A DNA stretch of 64,000 nucleotides from Struthidea cinerea (taxonomy: Eukaryota > Chordata > Aves > Passeriformes > Corcoracidae): the NCBI GenBank assembly GCA_013397865.1, contig VZTI01003365.1, positions 1,845,046 through 1,909,045 on the forward strand. The letters are read 5' to 3'. Below the pieces are notes generated by a model. It saw nothing but the letters and a program-made list of their open reading frames with translations, made no database searches and was not told where the DNA came from. This document shows, in pieces, positions 51,902 through 63,800 of this stretch (positions within the stretch are counted from its first letter, which is position 1; each line of letters starts with the position of its first letter). The position numbers and the translations under genes were made by a program.

Positions 51902-52500
51902 TGTAGTGGGTTGACTTTGGCTGGATGCCAAGGTGCTCACCAAGATGCTCTCTCCCCTTCCCAGCAGGACAGAGGAGAGAAAATAAGATGGAAAACAATT
52001 AGTGGGCTGAGATAAGGCAGATTACTAAAGAGGGAAAAGAAAAACAAAAAAGCAAAAGTTTGCACATGCATAAGCAAAGGGGAAAATTTAATTTCTACTT
52101 CCCAGCAGTGAGCAATGTTCAGCCACTTCCAGGGAAGCAGGGCTTCAGCATGTGCAGGGGTTCCTCCGGAAGGCAAAAATTGTAAAAGAATTGCCCCCCA
52201 TTCCTTCTCCCTCCCTTAGCTTTTACATCTGAGCTGACGTCATATGGTAGGGAATATCCCTTTGGTTAATTTGGGTCAGCTGGCCTGGCTGTATCACTTC
52301 CCAGGATCTTGCCCACTCCCATTCTCTTGCTGGGTGGAGAATGTTGAGAGCCAGCGCTGATGCAGTGCCAGTGCCAGCCCTGCCCAGCAGTAGCCAGAAC
52401 ACTGGGGTGTTATCAGCACCTTTCTGAGTACCAATGCAAAGCACAGCACCCAGAGGGCTGCTGAGGGAAAATGAGCTCCATCTGAGCCACATCCAGTACA
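51902..52500 (-). mobile_element. Solo LTR, avian ERVL-like, with intact CRE palindrome
   Basis: Termini are TGTAGTGGGT and ATCCAGTACA, forming short imperfect inverted ends (TGTA...TACA). On the minus strand it begins TGTACTGGATGTGGCTCAGA and includes GATAACACCCCAGTGTTCTG and CCAAAGGGATATTCCCTACC. TGACGTCA at 52235-52242 is a perfect CRE-type site. There is no flanking gag/pol/env. The flanking bases CCTTT and CCCGT do not form a clear duplication. It is in the same direction as PTPRK transcription. Confidence 0.83.
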
Positions 52501-54154
52501 CCCGTGTATGATATTTAGCAAGGACGTGGGTGAAAACTAGCCAGGTAAAAATCATCCTTGTGGTGATAATAGCTTTCGAAGAACTCCTCACAAACAGCAG
52601 AAACGGCTTTCTTCAGGCTTGTGTGAGCAGCTCCAGAAGCTCTACCAATCACCACAGCACATTTTTGCTGACTTCTTAGCTCCCATTCTTTTCCTACACG
52701 AGCTCTCTTTCCCTCGGGCTTGCAGACAGTTTACACTTAAATCAAAACACTCATGACTATTACAAGCACATTAAGGTGAAGTATGTTACTTAATATTATC
52801 ATCTGAATAATTCAAAAAGTGTAAGTAGCTGCTAGAGGACTTGAACTCGGACCTTTTGGCCTCTGCACCCACTTTTGAAAAAGATTATGGTCTCGTTGAT
52901 TTTCTTTCCGTCTGCTGACCTTGTGAAGTGTGACCCCACCATCTCTCAGTGACAACAGCAGTAAACACACTTTCTTTGCCATGCATTATTCTATCTTAAA
53001 CTTCCAACAAGTCAGGATTTACACTTATCTGAAGAAGTGAAATAATTCAGATGGGTTTAACTATATGGATATCAGTAGAGATTTTGAACTTAAGAAAAAT
53101 AAACAACGGTAAAAAAGTAGACAAACCTAAAATGCACATATATATAAAAGTAAGATGAAACAATTTCAAGGGGAATCTCAGCAAGGTTTTATAGTGCAAA
53201 CAACACAAGCTCTTCTTTCATGATTTACATGCATCTCCAGAGCTCTTTTAATAAAGCTATCTATTGATATAGTGAATAGCTGATAATCTTTTCTTCTATA
53301 TGCATGTGGGGTGGTGGACTTCATAAATACTATGCATAATGAAAGTACAAACCATCAATCTGACATCACACCAATTTGTTTTAGACCAATATATTTGCAT
53401 TAAATTATGTCACAGTCACAAATAAATTGTTATTCACAAATAGTGTCACTTAAATGTTGTTCTACATTGTCTTAACAGGAAATTTATATTACAATACATT
53501 CCTTCTGGAAAAACAATGTATTAACTGACACCAACCACTATAAAAATGAATTTATATTGCTTCAGTTTTCCTGCTACAAAATAATGGAAATGCATGTAAA
53601 CAGAATATTTTTATTATTATTATACTCCCTGAAAGTCATGCACAGTATTACTATGCTCTGTGGTAAAAGTTATGCACAGAAATATGCAGGGTTATACTGG
53701 GAAAAATTGCTTTGTTGTAATCAAAAAGGGCAGCATATCAGCAGCAAACTTACAGCCTTTCTCTCAAAGTAGATGCTCATTTTCGGGAGATGGTGACAGT
53801 TAATTTCTCCTACTGTTTAAATGTTACAAGAAACTAAAATGGTCCACCTTTCCATTGGCTTTCTCTGAGGGGTTTGCCATTTTTACTTTACGCTTTACTA
53901 CAGCTGGAGACTAAGTTTTAAATAGAAGCAAATTTTGTATATTAAAAAGGAAAAGTAAAACCAGAACTGCTATTGCTGGTCTTTACCATAAGAGCATTTA
54001 CACAAAAGGTGGTGACAAAAATTACTTCTTTGGAAATCATTCAATTTGGACTATTTGCAGCAAAGAACAAAATACTATTGAATGTTATTAAGAAAAAAAA
54101 AGATTTTATATTGAGTCTTCTCTGGTGCATGTGCTCCACTTGGCATTCCTTTTC

Positions 54155-54410
54155 CAGCCCTAATGTCCCTGGAGCTGTAGTTTTCCTGGCTCTCCGAACT
54201 CCAGCCTTACCCTAAGGGAAGCTTGGTGCTGAGGCTGAGGTCACCATCACCATGGGTGGCCCAGACTCCAATGGATGTGGAGGCAGCAATGTCGACGCCC
54301 TGCCGTGATCCCTTGGGCATTACCTTTGCAGATCCAGTGCCCCTGGAGCTGAAGGCTTTCTGGCTCCCTGAACCCTAACCCCAACTCTAACGTGAGTTTG
54401 GCACTGAAGT
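54155..54410. repeat. Degenerate duplicated GC-rich block, period about 176 bp
   Basis: The string CCCTGGAGCTGTAG...TTCCTGGCTCTCCGAACTCC near 54168 reappears as CCCCTGGAGCTGAAGG...TTCTGGCTCCCTGAACCC near 54341. Each is followed by a CTAA-type run and a TTGG(TG/CA)CTGA segment. The copies are diverged and the repeat type is unknown. Confidence 0.6.
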
Positions 54411-54475
54411 GCTTCCAGGGATGGTGATTCCACTACTTCTGTGGCCAGCTTGTTCCAATATCCAAATCCACGAGT
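54405..54475 (-). mobile_element. CR1 LINE scrap
   Basis: The plus strand reads GGGATGGTGATTCCACTACT then GGCCAGCTTGTTCCAATATC, the reverse complement of the CR1 block that gives GGAACAGGCTGCCCAGGG in better copies. The fragment is short and ends without a tail repeat. Confidence 0.65.
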
Positions 54476-55975
54476 TCTGGTTGTGCTAAATTTGGGTGCT
54501 TGGACACCTAATGCAGAATTTGTTTAAAGCCTTTTTACAGACTTCAGTACACCTCGTTCCTGGGATTTGGAAATGTTTCTCAGTTTCAGGATGAAATAAC
54601 CTCACATACTCACAAGCTTTACAACTTTCTGAAAGTATGCAATTCAATATTTGGAGACTGCTTTCAGCTAGCACATGGCTTAGGAACACAGAAACTTGTG
54701 GGGCCAGGTGCAAGTCCTTATTTCACTACAAAAACTGCTGAAAGAGCCACTAATTCTGGCCTACATGCAAGCACCACTATGTTGAACACAGCATTTCAAC
54801 AAAATAACTTCACATGCAATATCATTTTCTTAGCTATAATGTTTCTAATATAGGCACCTAATGGAAATGAAAGTAGGAAGTTGTTTGAGCCAGGGTAAAT
54901 AATTCTGCATTTTAAGGCCAATTTTTCCTTAGCTATTAATATAAAACCTAGCTTGTATTTCTAGTCTCCACAATACCTTAAAACAACTTACTTCACTTGT
55001 CATTTGTTCAGTGTAAGGTTAAAATAAATCTGTGCTAATATTTTAAATTTTTTTTTTTTTTTGCTTTCTCACAAATCAACTTTTCTTATGCCTTTCACAA
55101 AAAGTGCTCACATGTCCTGCAAGCACTTTTTCTCTCTCGATGACATGCCAATAGCAAAACTTGCTTACCATCTGAAAAAAAGAATGGAGGTTATTTTCAC
55201 AAGATGTAGGACAGATAACTTATTCCAGGCTCCTTATGTCAATGGTAGTAGGCTGGTTATACTCTGTTTCAGTTCACTATTGCTAAAGACGTAAAAATTC
55301 CTCCTGTATTTGACTACCTTGACACTAAATTTTGTCAATGCTTACGACATGTAGATCACTAGTCTCTCATTTATATGAAGAACTGAGGTCAATACCTTTA
55401 GCAGTGACATTCCTGCTAAATTTTTCTCTCTTAGTCATAGGGTTCTCTTTGCTAATGGCAGCTGTTTGCCAACTTCTCCCCCATTAGGATTAGCATACCT
55501 CGTTCCCTTGACATCTATGCATCTGTCACTCAGCTATGTGAGTTACACATTTTTTGAGACAGTTTTCCATTTCAAACAATCTTTGCAGCCCTACTTTGCT
55601 GTAATGGACATAGTTTATTAACCTTTTCTCCCAGGTGGGCTGGTTTTGCAACTTTTAAAGTGCTACAAATAAAGTTTTTTGTCCATGTTTTTTCAAAGCT
55701 CCTTGAAGTATTGTTTGTTTACTTTGATCGAAGAGTATTTTCTACCTCTTCTTTCCTCCATCATCTTCCTAGGGTGCCAGAACAGCTCGAGGAAAGCAGG
55801 AAGGAAAAAGATGCTTCTCATAGCAAACGGGGTTTTTTTGTTTGCTCGGTTCGGTTTTTCGTAAAGGCAACTTACAAAACTTATTACTATCAATCATAGA
55901 AAAATACTAAATGTCAACTATTGCCATAAAATCCTCCCTCTTGAACCTGGTGAAAGATATTTCCTCTACACACAG

Positions 55976-56478
55976 TGTCATAGTTTAACCCCAACCAGCA
56001 ACTAAGCTCCACCCAGCCAGTTGCTCACTCCTCCCTCAGCAGCTGGATGGGGCAGAAAAAAGGAAGGAAATAATGAGAAGAGCAATGCGAAAAGAATTAG
56101 AATATATGTAACAAATTACAGGCATTGCAATTGCTCACCGCTCACAGACTGATGCCCAGCTGTTTTCCCAGCAGAGAACCCTGGCAAGGTTTCTCCCCAG
56201 TTTATAAACTGGACATGATGTTCCATGGTATGGAATGTCCCTTTGGCCTGTTCAGGTCAGTGTGCTGGCTGCATCCCCTCCCAGCCTCCTGTGCCCCTCC
56301 AGCCTTCTTGCTGGCAGGACATGAGAAGCTGAAAAGCCCTCGACTTAGTATAAACACTACTTAGGAACAGCTAAAATATCAGTGTGCTATCAACATCGTT
56401 CTCATCCTAAATCCAAACCTCAGTGCTTTACCAGCTACTAGGAAGAAAATTACCTCTATCCCAGCTGAGGTCAGGACA
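55976..56478 (-). mobile_element. Solo LTR, avian ERVL-like, 503 bp
   Basis: The plus-strand edges are TGTCATAGTTTAACCCCAAC and CAGCTGAGGTCAGGACA. The minus strand therefore starts TGTCCTGACC and ends GTTAAACTATGACA. The flanking pentamers are CACAG (55971-55975) and CACAT (56479-56483), a 4 of 5 match that fits a decayed 5-bp target-site duplication as expected for ERVL. A palindromic TATA region (CAGTTTATAAACTG) lies near 56197-56211. There are no internal viral genes. It is in the same direction as PTPRK. Confidence 0.85.
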
Positions 56479-56813
56479 CACATCTAGACAGTACTTCACT
56501 CTTTCTCCTTTATTTTTTTGTCCTCTAATTACAACATTTCCTCTTCCTCTGCTGTTCCCCAGAGTGGCAAGCCTGTTGGAGTTTCTCCAGGAGCCTGAGT
56601 AATGATTGGACAGCTGATGTCTTAACCCTGCATCATAGCTCTCAATATCTCTGCATGGAGCTGAATCAGCCACAGGCTCTGAAAGATATGGGGACCTGAT
56701 TTGTGTTCAATGAGCATGTGCTTTGGCCCAGACCAAAGCTCTAGTATACTCTGAGCCCCAAAATGGATACTTCTCCTACTCCAAGTGATCCTTTTCAATT
56801 AGTTGTTTGCCTA

Positions 56814-57010
56814 CTGTTAGATGACACACTCCCTTACTGGCTATAAAATCAACATCGAACACTTTGAGCTTCACAATTTGCTTTCTATGTAGCTGTTCTC
56901 TCAGGGCTAAAGTCACTACTCCTATTAATCCACTGCCTTTTGCATCTGTTTCCAATTAAAAATTAAGGAAGCATTAATCTGCTTTAATCCCATTCATCCA
57001 CTGCTTTTAC
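56814..57010. repeat. 197-bp dispersed repeat, copy 2
   Basis: Partner of 48095-48292, about 8.7 kb away and in a different intron. It starts 335 bp beyond the edge of the 55976-56478 LTR. It has no open frame, no terminal repeats and no target-site duplication that I could see. Confidence 0.85.
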
Positions 57011-59971
57011 AAAGGGTCCCTCTGAGTCAGCAGCGCTCTGGTCAACAGGCAGCTCCAAGAACATGTGCATGATGATGATTCATGCTAAGTGATAAACTCA
57101 CTGCTGGTTTTTGTACTTTGTCTCAAAGTGCCAAATACTGTCTTTGCCTGGCATGTATGCAGTCACAGGTTGCATGAGCCTTCCTCTACTTCCTTTATCA
57201 AATTCTTCAAACATTGTCCATCTTCTGTACAAGTCAGGAAAAGCAGTGAGTCAGTGTCATAGCACAGATAATGCCAAGTGCCTGTGTACTCAGAAGAGCT
57301 TTCTTCCAAACCTTAGTAGCTGTGTGGTTTCTCCCCAAAGCAAAAGATGTTGTTTCACTTTTAAAAGACTCACCAATTTCCCTGTTTTCATCATCTTTTT
57401 GCAAAACTTGTTTATCAGTGTCTCATTCAGGGGTTTTATTTTTACAAATTTCTGAAAGTACTAAAACATACTTTTAAGATTAATTCCATCTTCCCATGTT
57501 AAATAGAAATACTGAAACTACCAAGTATTCAGATCTAGCTCTGGTCAAAAGAAAGACTGTTTTCAGACTGTCTGGATTTTCCTGGGCTTTTCTCTCTTGC
57601 AGATATTGAATTACAAGCTATTAAAACCTTCCTCGTTTGTCAGCCACGGCTCCAGAGATCTGAAGCACAGCTTTTGAATCTTACCTCATTATTCTAATTG
57701 TTTCATGAGTTAGTTCTGCTCCACATATCATATGCAACTGAGTTATCACTCAGCACTCTGACCGGTCTGACCATTCCTGAAAGATCCCCAGCCCAGCTGC
57801 GCAGCCTTACATAAATATGAACCTTTGCGAAAGACAACCAGAGATCCTCCCTGTCTCACAGAAGAGCCTCATAAAAGTCCAAAGTCCTCTGCTTTTAGGA
57901 AATCCTAGAAGAAGAGGAAAGTGTAAAGCTCCTGGCAGAAGGGAGGAAATGACATGAAAGATGCAGTGAGATGAAGGGAAAGGTTAAAACAAAACAACAA
58001 CATTTGAAGATACAAAAGAGACAGCTTGGAAGCATGGGAAAGTATAAAGAAAAACAGAAAATGAGGGCAAGATGGTAGAGAGGAAGAGAGACAGGAAAAC
58101 ATGGAGTAGGCATCTCTAATTCCAACAGACTATGAAGTTTTTACTTGTTTAGCAGTACCTTGTGAAAAAAAGCAGCATTATAAAGAATCCCACACTACAG
58201 AAAAGTTAACAAAAATTTAGTTATCAGTTGTCATCTGGAGTTGTCCAAGTTTCTATTTATGAAAAATATACAACATAACTGCAGTTTCAGATAATCATGC
58301 AATCAGGGCTATTTCTAACTAATGTTATTAGCGAAAATGTAGGACAACACCCTATTTCTTCTATTTTCCTTCTCCAAAATGAATCACTGATAATGCCTCC
58401 ATGATATAATTAAAATCATGGTTACTCTAAAACCTGCAAAAACCATGAAGACAATGCAGCTGCCTCTGACCACATGTTAAACATAGGGCACAGAATCACA
58501 TACATAATTGGACATCTCATCTTCTTAGTCCAAGTCCTGCTCTGGGCTGCAAACTGTGCTTGGAAATAGTTTCAGATACTTGATCACTCAGACTGGAACT
58601 AAATTAGCATTGTACACATAAGCAGTCAACTACAGGATTTAGATTACTATTGCTATGAGAGCTCAAGGAAAGACTCAGGTGTGAACCTCTCAGTATTGTA
58701 CATTGTCTGCAAGCCCAGTAGCTTCTAGTCATGGCAAGACATAGACTTTCAATCAATCAGTAACACAAAATTAAAATCTGCATTCTAATCCCAACAGTTT
58801 CACAGAGTAAAGCCCACAGGAAGCTATTTACAGGTCACAAGCATTATTACCACCATCACATCTAAATATAGGTACCTTTTAAAATGTATCAGTCCCTCTG
58901 TGAAAACAACATCTGCTTCAGCAGTCTACCTTGGCAACTTTTGTTCGCTGGGTGAGGCTTCTTCTACACTACACCACTTGTGACGCCAAAGCCCATTCAA
59001 CTCGAGTTCACTGACAGCACACTGGTGTGCTAGCTCGAGACCAAAACCTGCCCTGTGTGCACCATCTTCCACGAAAAATCCACAACAAAACGAGGAGACA
59101 AAGTACAAAAACGCACTCAACTCTGCTCCTGACAAGTACAGACACAGTGATCATCTGCCATCTCCACACATCTAGCAAGACAAAGGCCATTGAAAACCAT
59201 AACCTTTCTTGAAAATCCAGTTAAAAGGAAAAGAAATCCATTTTCCATGGACTTAACAACATCACTACTACTCTCTTAACCTCAAGGAAAATAGCAACCA
59301 TACATATCTACAATGTAAACACAAACACAGAAGTAATTCATCATTAATTATGTTTAAAATTAAATTAAAAATTTATTTGAATTCCATGAAATATTCTAAT
59401 TCTGTACTTGTCAATAAATCTTCATATGATGCATCTATGTGTCTATAGTTTTCTGCAGCTCCTCATATTCTATCTATGTAATAAATTGTTCTCTCTTTAT
59501 TGCAACAGTAAATATATTCCTCTTCTATTTCTCATAAAATTGAAAATACATGGAAAAACAGCACTACCAGACACTAACACTGACTTATATAAAGCTATAT
59601 TTCCCATTCATTTATTTTGCAGGCAAGTAAACACATTACCTTTTTCAATTTTACCTTTTTATTTATCTACAGTCTTACATTAATGCAAGTATTCTTTTTG
59701 TTACCTATGGAAGTATCTATTCTCATTTTGCTGTTGTCAGTACTTTCACAAAATCTAAACATAAGAAAAAGAAACTAAAACTGCTTTTGCTACCACATTT
59801 TAAATATTGTTAGGGAAAAATATCAATTTTTATTTTGGTATCTTTGCTACTAAGATTCATAGTCTAACCTCTGAATGTGTCATTAACATGTCTACATCTG
59901 TTCTTATTTTTTCACAGCTGAGGTAAATTCAATTGTCTTGTCAATGAAACCTTGTTAAAAGCATTTTAAAG

Positions 59972-60035
59972 AAGAATCATCAAATATCTGGAGTTGGAAG
60001 GGACCCATAGGGATCACTGAGTCTAATTCCCAAGT
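59972..60035 (-). mobile_element. CR1 LINE scrap, 3' end
   Basis: The plus strand reads GAGTTGGAAGGGACCCATAG then GGATCACTGAGTCTAATTCC, the reverse complement of a CR1 3' end. Only some 60 nt remain and the tail repeat is degraded. Confidence 0.75.
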
Positions 60036-60322
60036 TGTCAAAATAATACCTTAATTTGATTGCGGGCTTTCAAATAGTTAGCAGATACTATATTCTGTGA
60101 CCTGCAACATAAATTATTGCTCAAATATATTTGCTGTAGAGGTTTTAAATCTTGAACAGAGTCTTTAACCACTGAACTCAATATTTAAATATGATTTACA
60201 GAATTAATTTTCAAATACCACACCTAATACTGTGAAGAAGTCTAACACCACCATGTGTTTCTCATCACCTGCATTAACACATTTTTTGAATGACTGGGAA
60301 GCCATCCTCCTTTTTCTGGAGC

Positions 60323-60374
<52 letters not shown>
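60323..60374. repeat. (GA)n microsatellite, about 26 units
   Basis: An alternating GA tract with one AA interruption. In PTPRK pre-mRNA it is read as (UC)n, starting 212 nt past the donor of the second-FN3 exon. Confidence 0.97.
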
Positions 60375-60377
<3 letters not shown>

Positions 60378-60585
60378 AGTTTGACTTGCTGTGCATGGAC
60401 GGTTTTAGCTACGTATGCAGGGTGACAGCTATAACACCTTCATAGCTGCCGTTTTGGGGCTAATTAATACATTAATAGAAGAGAACTTCCACCCTTCGGG
60501 ATACATATTGTAACACACAAAGTAATTTCCTTCCACCTGCCTAGACTGGACTTGGATGTAATTTCCATAAGAGCATTTAACATAC

Positions 60586-60888
60586 CATCTTCATCTGTCT
60601 GGATAATGGTCTCCTCGCTTTCCTTCCTCCCTTCTGGGTTGGTTAAGATCATTTTGAGGCTGACATTTGTGTAGGGAGGCAAACGATCCACAACGTGCTG
60701 AGGTGCTTTGGGGTCCATGTCCAAGCAATCTGCTTTGCTCTCGTTGTGTCCGCAGAAGTAGTGGTAGCATATAGTGACATTGAAAGTATGGCAACGAGTG
60801 ATGTTGTAGCCCAGAGATTCCCAATCCACGGCGATGTGTCTGGCCTGTATCTCAGCAATCTTCAGTGTTTTTGGTGTTCTCATAGGTT
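60586..60888 (-). CDS. PTPRK: PTPRK coding exon, second FN3 module (303 nt, phase 1 to 1)
   Basis: The acceptor is CTAG before AACCTATG and the donor is GATG followed by GTATG. Entry is in phase 1, completing a Glu codon before PMRTPKTLKIAEIQ, and exit is in phase 1 after the motif IIQTDED. The exon is 101 codons long and covers one complete FN3 fold. The strand-B tryptophan is in IAVDWESL and the late tyrosine is in LPPYTNVSLKM. Four N-glycosylation sequons are visible (NIT, NVT, NES, NVS), as expected for an extracellular module. There are cysteines in TRC, TIC, YFC and ADC. Because both borders are phase 1, skipping it would remove the module without a frameshift. Numbering by comparison with the family suggests exon 8; that is inference. 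The reading frame continues past the donor into intron until a stop near 60464, but that tail is not coding. Confidence 0.95.
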
Positions 60889-63800
60889 CTAGAAAACAGA
60901 GTATAATGAAGAAAACACTGTTAACATTCTTCGTCCTTGCACTGAACTGTAGCTGGTAGATGGTGCCTCCAGGAATGTGAAAGTAAAGGAAGCACCCAAC
61001 AAACAGGCAAATATCATCCTTTACACAGGTACCCTGGAGGAAAAAAAGCTGCCGGTTTTTAATTTTTTTTACTTCATTCCTCTCTGTCCTCTCTTTGCAG
61101 GCTTTAATCAGTGATAGAGACTTAGCAACAGTGAGAAAAAGAATTGTTAATTATCAGTGGAGCAATTCAAAGCAATTGAGAATACAAGCAACAGATGCAA
61201 GAAGAGTGACCAAAAGGCCACCCAGCTGTCACTGCTGGCTTCCCTTCTTGATTTCCCCCTTACCCTTTTCCTTTTTTTTTACCTCTGTAAATTAGATAAC
61301 ACATCATAATGGTGAAGAGTGAACATTTAATACGTTATGATTTATCATGCCACCAAGCAATGCTGTATACTAATTATACTAATTACCTTACTAAACTAGC
61401 AGTTACAAAAATGATGCAGATATTAATTAGTGTTTATTATTTTAGTAATGAAGCTATTCATTCAAGCAAAACCCCTCAGAAATAGCACATAAAGTGCTTT
61501 TGTATATTCCCATTGTATCCTGATTCCTTCAAATCCCTAAAACCATGACTGGACATTACTCTGAGCAGGTAATCTCTGCCCTGCTCCCCGAGCTCAGCTG
61601 CTCTCCACACTTGCGTTTCCACCACCAGAGTACGTGATGCTCCCCAAGTGGTCATCAATCTTTCACTGTCTCTCTACTGCATTCATTCCTCATACAAGGC
61701 TAACTTTTATCATTGAACTTAATTAAAATGATTACACAATGAAAATCATGACCATGACTGTATATACTAGATCTTCACTGAAAATACACCATGCTTCCTC
61801 ACCAGAGAAAATAAAGCCTGTTGTTGATACAGCTTCAGCCTTGTGTCCTTGCTGATTTAAGGTCAAAACAGTCAAGATTGTTCAAGGAAGTGAAATATAG
61901 GATTTCTCTTTCTGAGCATAAACCTTGCAACTTGCATATATGAGTTCCAATGAGGCAAAAACCAGCCAAAAGCACAGATGGTATGTTGAAATAAGGAAAC
62001 GTGAATCAGTCTAATCTATTCAGCATGCAGTTTGCCAGACAAACTGCAAACATTTAGTTTCAAACATCAAAACAACCGAATTCTAAATATAACATAAAGG
62101 TATTCCTAGTAACACGATGAGTGTTAAGGATTAAAAATTACACCTATTTGTTGCCATGATCTATCCTTTCCTTTCTTCATTTTGAACAAGCACATATATT
62201 CCCTTTGCCCTTAAATACTGATTTATCATATATACAGTGAAAAATACAAATTAATAAGTTGACTTCCTGGACAGTGGCTCTCTGAACACACTGTGTATTG
62301 TAATAATAGATATTTGAAACTGAAAGATAGCATTGAAAAGATCCCTGAGAGATAAGAGACTTGAAGAGAAGGATAAAAAACAGGGCTTTATAGAGAAAAC
62401 AATGGCTAGTGCATTAGCAAGTACAGAAAGGTGTGAGGCAGTCATGGAAAAAAAAGTAGCAACCTAGTAGATCTACTGAAGGAGCTGGTGAGGGTTTTCA
62501 AGGAATTAGTATTCACTTGGCTACTGCAAGCACTTGGGAAAAAACTGAACACACTCAAGTGCCATGGAGGAAGAGAACTGTTAAGACAAACACATACGTA
62601 TTTTTATATATATATATAAGTACGTACATTATGTATAATCAGCCTTTTTCTCACATGAATGACAGTGCAAAACTTATACACACTCTGATTTAGAGTTTGA
62701 GGCCTAAAAGAGTAAACATATCCATCACCAAGGAAATGTGTTATCGGCTAAGTTTTCCTTCTGAAATGGAATGATTTTTCTCATTTTAATAATTTCCTCT
62801 TTGTTCCTAATCCAGTTTGTGCCTCCAACCACTCCCACTAGAGATGGAATTCAAACCTGAATTCAGAAGTTTTTGGAATTAACACAACATAACACCTGGC
62901 GTCTGACCATGAAGCCTGAAACTATTAATGTTTGAAGCCGATTAATCAGTAACAGAAAATCCGCATCATTTTCATCTTGCGTCTCTCATGACAAGCCTTA
63001 AACTTCATTTACACTATGCTGCACAACACTTTCAAGAGAGAAGAAAAAAAATAAAAGCTTTGTAATCTTAAAGAAAAATTATTTTACAATTCTATGCAAA
63101 TTTTACAAATGTGTCACAGCATCAGAGGAGATACTGAAAAGCATCCTTTATTCACCTGTCAAAAAGGAAAGAATGAAAGACAGAGTGTGATCTCACTTTC
63201 TCACAACTATTCCCTTCTTTGGCAGAAATTAAACAACTTCTGCAATATTGAGATGGTAATTAAAGTCTGCAGAGTCTCTCAACAGCTTTAGTAAACTCTG
63301 CCAACTGTCCCACTGCTCCTAAAACGATGCTTTAAAAACACAATTTTACTCTTTCTTCTGGGCAATGTTCATCTTGGGAATCTCTAGAGGTAAAGACCAA
63401 TTGTTTTAAACTACCACACCACAAAGTCTCCATCTGTAACACCTCAGTAGAAAGCAATCTTCGAATAATTACTTTTCTCAGATAAAATGCTATTGAATTT
63501 TTGAGTAGGCTCCCAAAGATCTGAACCATCTCATTAAGAACAGGTTTGATCTTGCTGGGAGCAAAAAGTGTTCATCTCCTTTTTTTTTCCATTTCCCCAT
63601 CACAATTTAGGGTTTGCGTTTCACTGAAACATTTCTTTAACCCTACTGGGATTTAACTTCAATTTATGCATTCTCTTCTGATCTCTTGATGCTCTTTGAG
63701 TACTGCTAATCCCAATAATTCAATTCACATCTTGTATTCCCAGTTGTTTTCCCATCTTTCCTCTCTAAGTCACATCTAGAACTTTTATCCAAAATACATG

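Larger units (their letters stand above)
49131..60585 (-). other. PTPRK: Intron, 11.5 kb, with two LTRs
   Basis: It holds ERVL-like LTRs at 51902-52500 and 55976-56478, a CR1 scrap at 54.4 kb and another at 60.0 kb, one copy of the 197-bp repeat and a (GA)n tract. Stretches at 49.2-51.9, 52.6-54.1, 54.5-55.9 and 57.1-59.9 kb contain nothing I can name. Confidence 0.8.

Noticed and set aside
52820..52870. tRNA-like stretch (GGACTTGAACTCGGACC, resembling a T arm and B box on the minus strand)
   Set aside because: No A box, acceptor stem or anticodon arm at proper spacing. At most a tRNA-derived SINE scrap.
57111..57455. 114-codon plus-strand frame
   Set aside because: AT-rich, phenylalanine- and serine-rich translation without domain; no promoter or splice context.
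58926..59212. CpG-containing GC-richer patch with overlapping frames on both strands
   Set aside because: Considered as a LINE or zinc-finger remnant, but no ordered motifs could be matched.
60464..60585. Open frame continuing past the second-FN3 exon
   Set aside because: It runs through a good GTATG donor into intron; the next exon joins in frame at the donor, so the extension is not coding.
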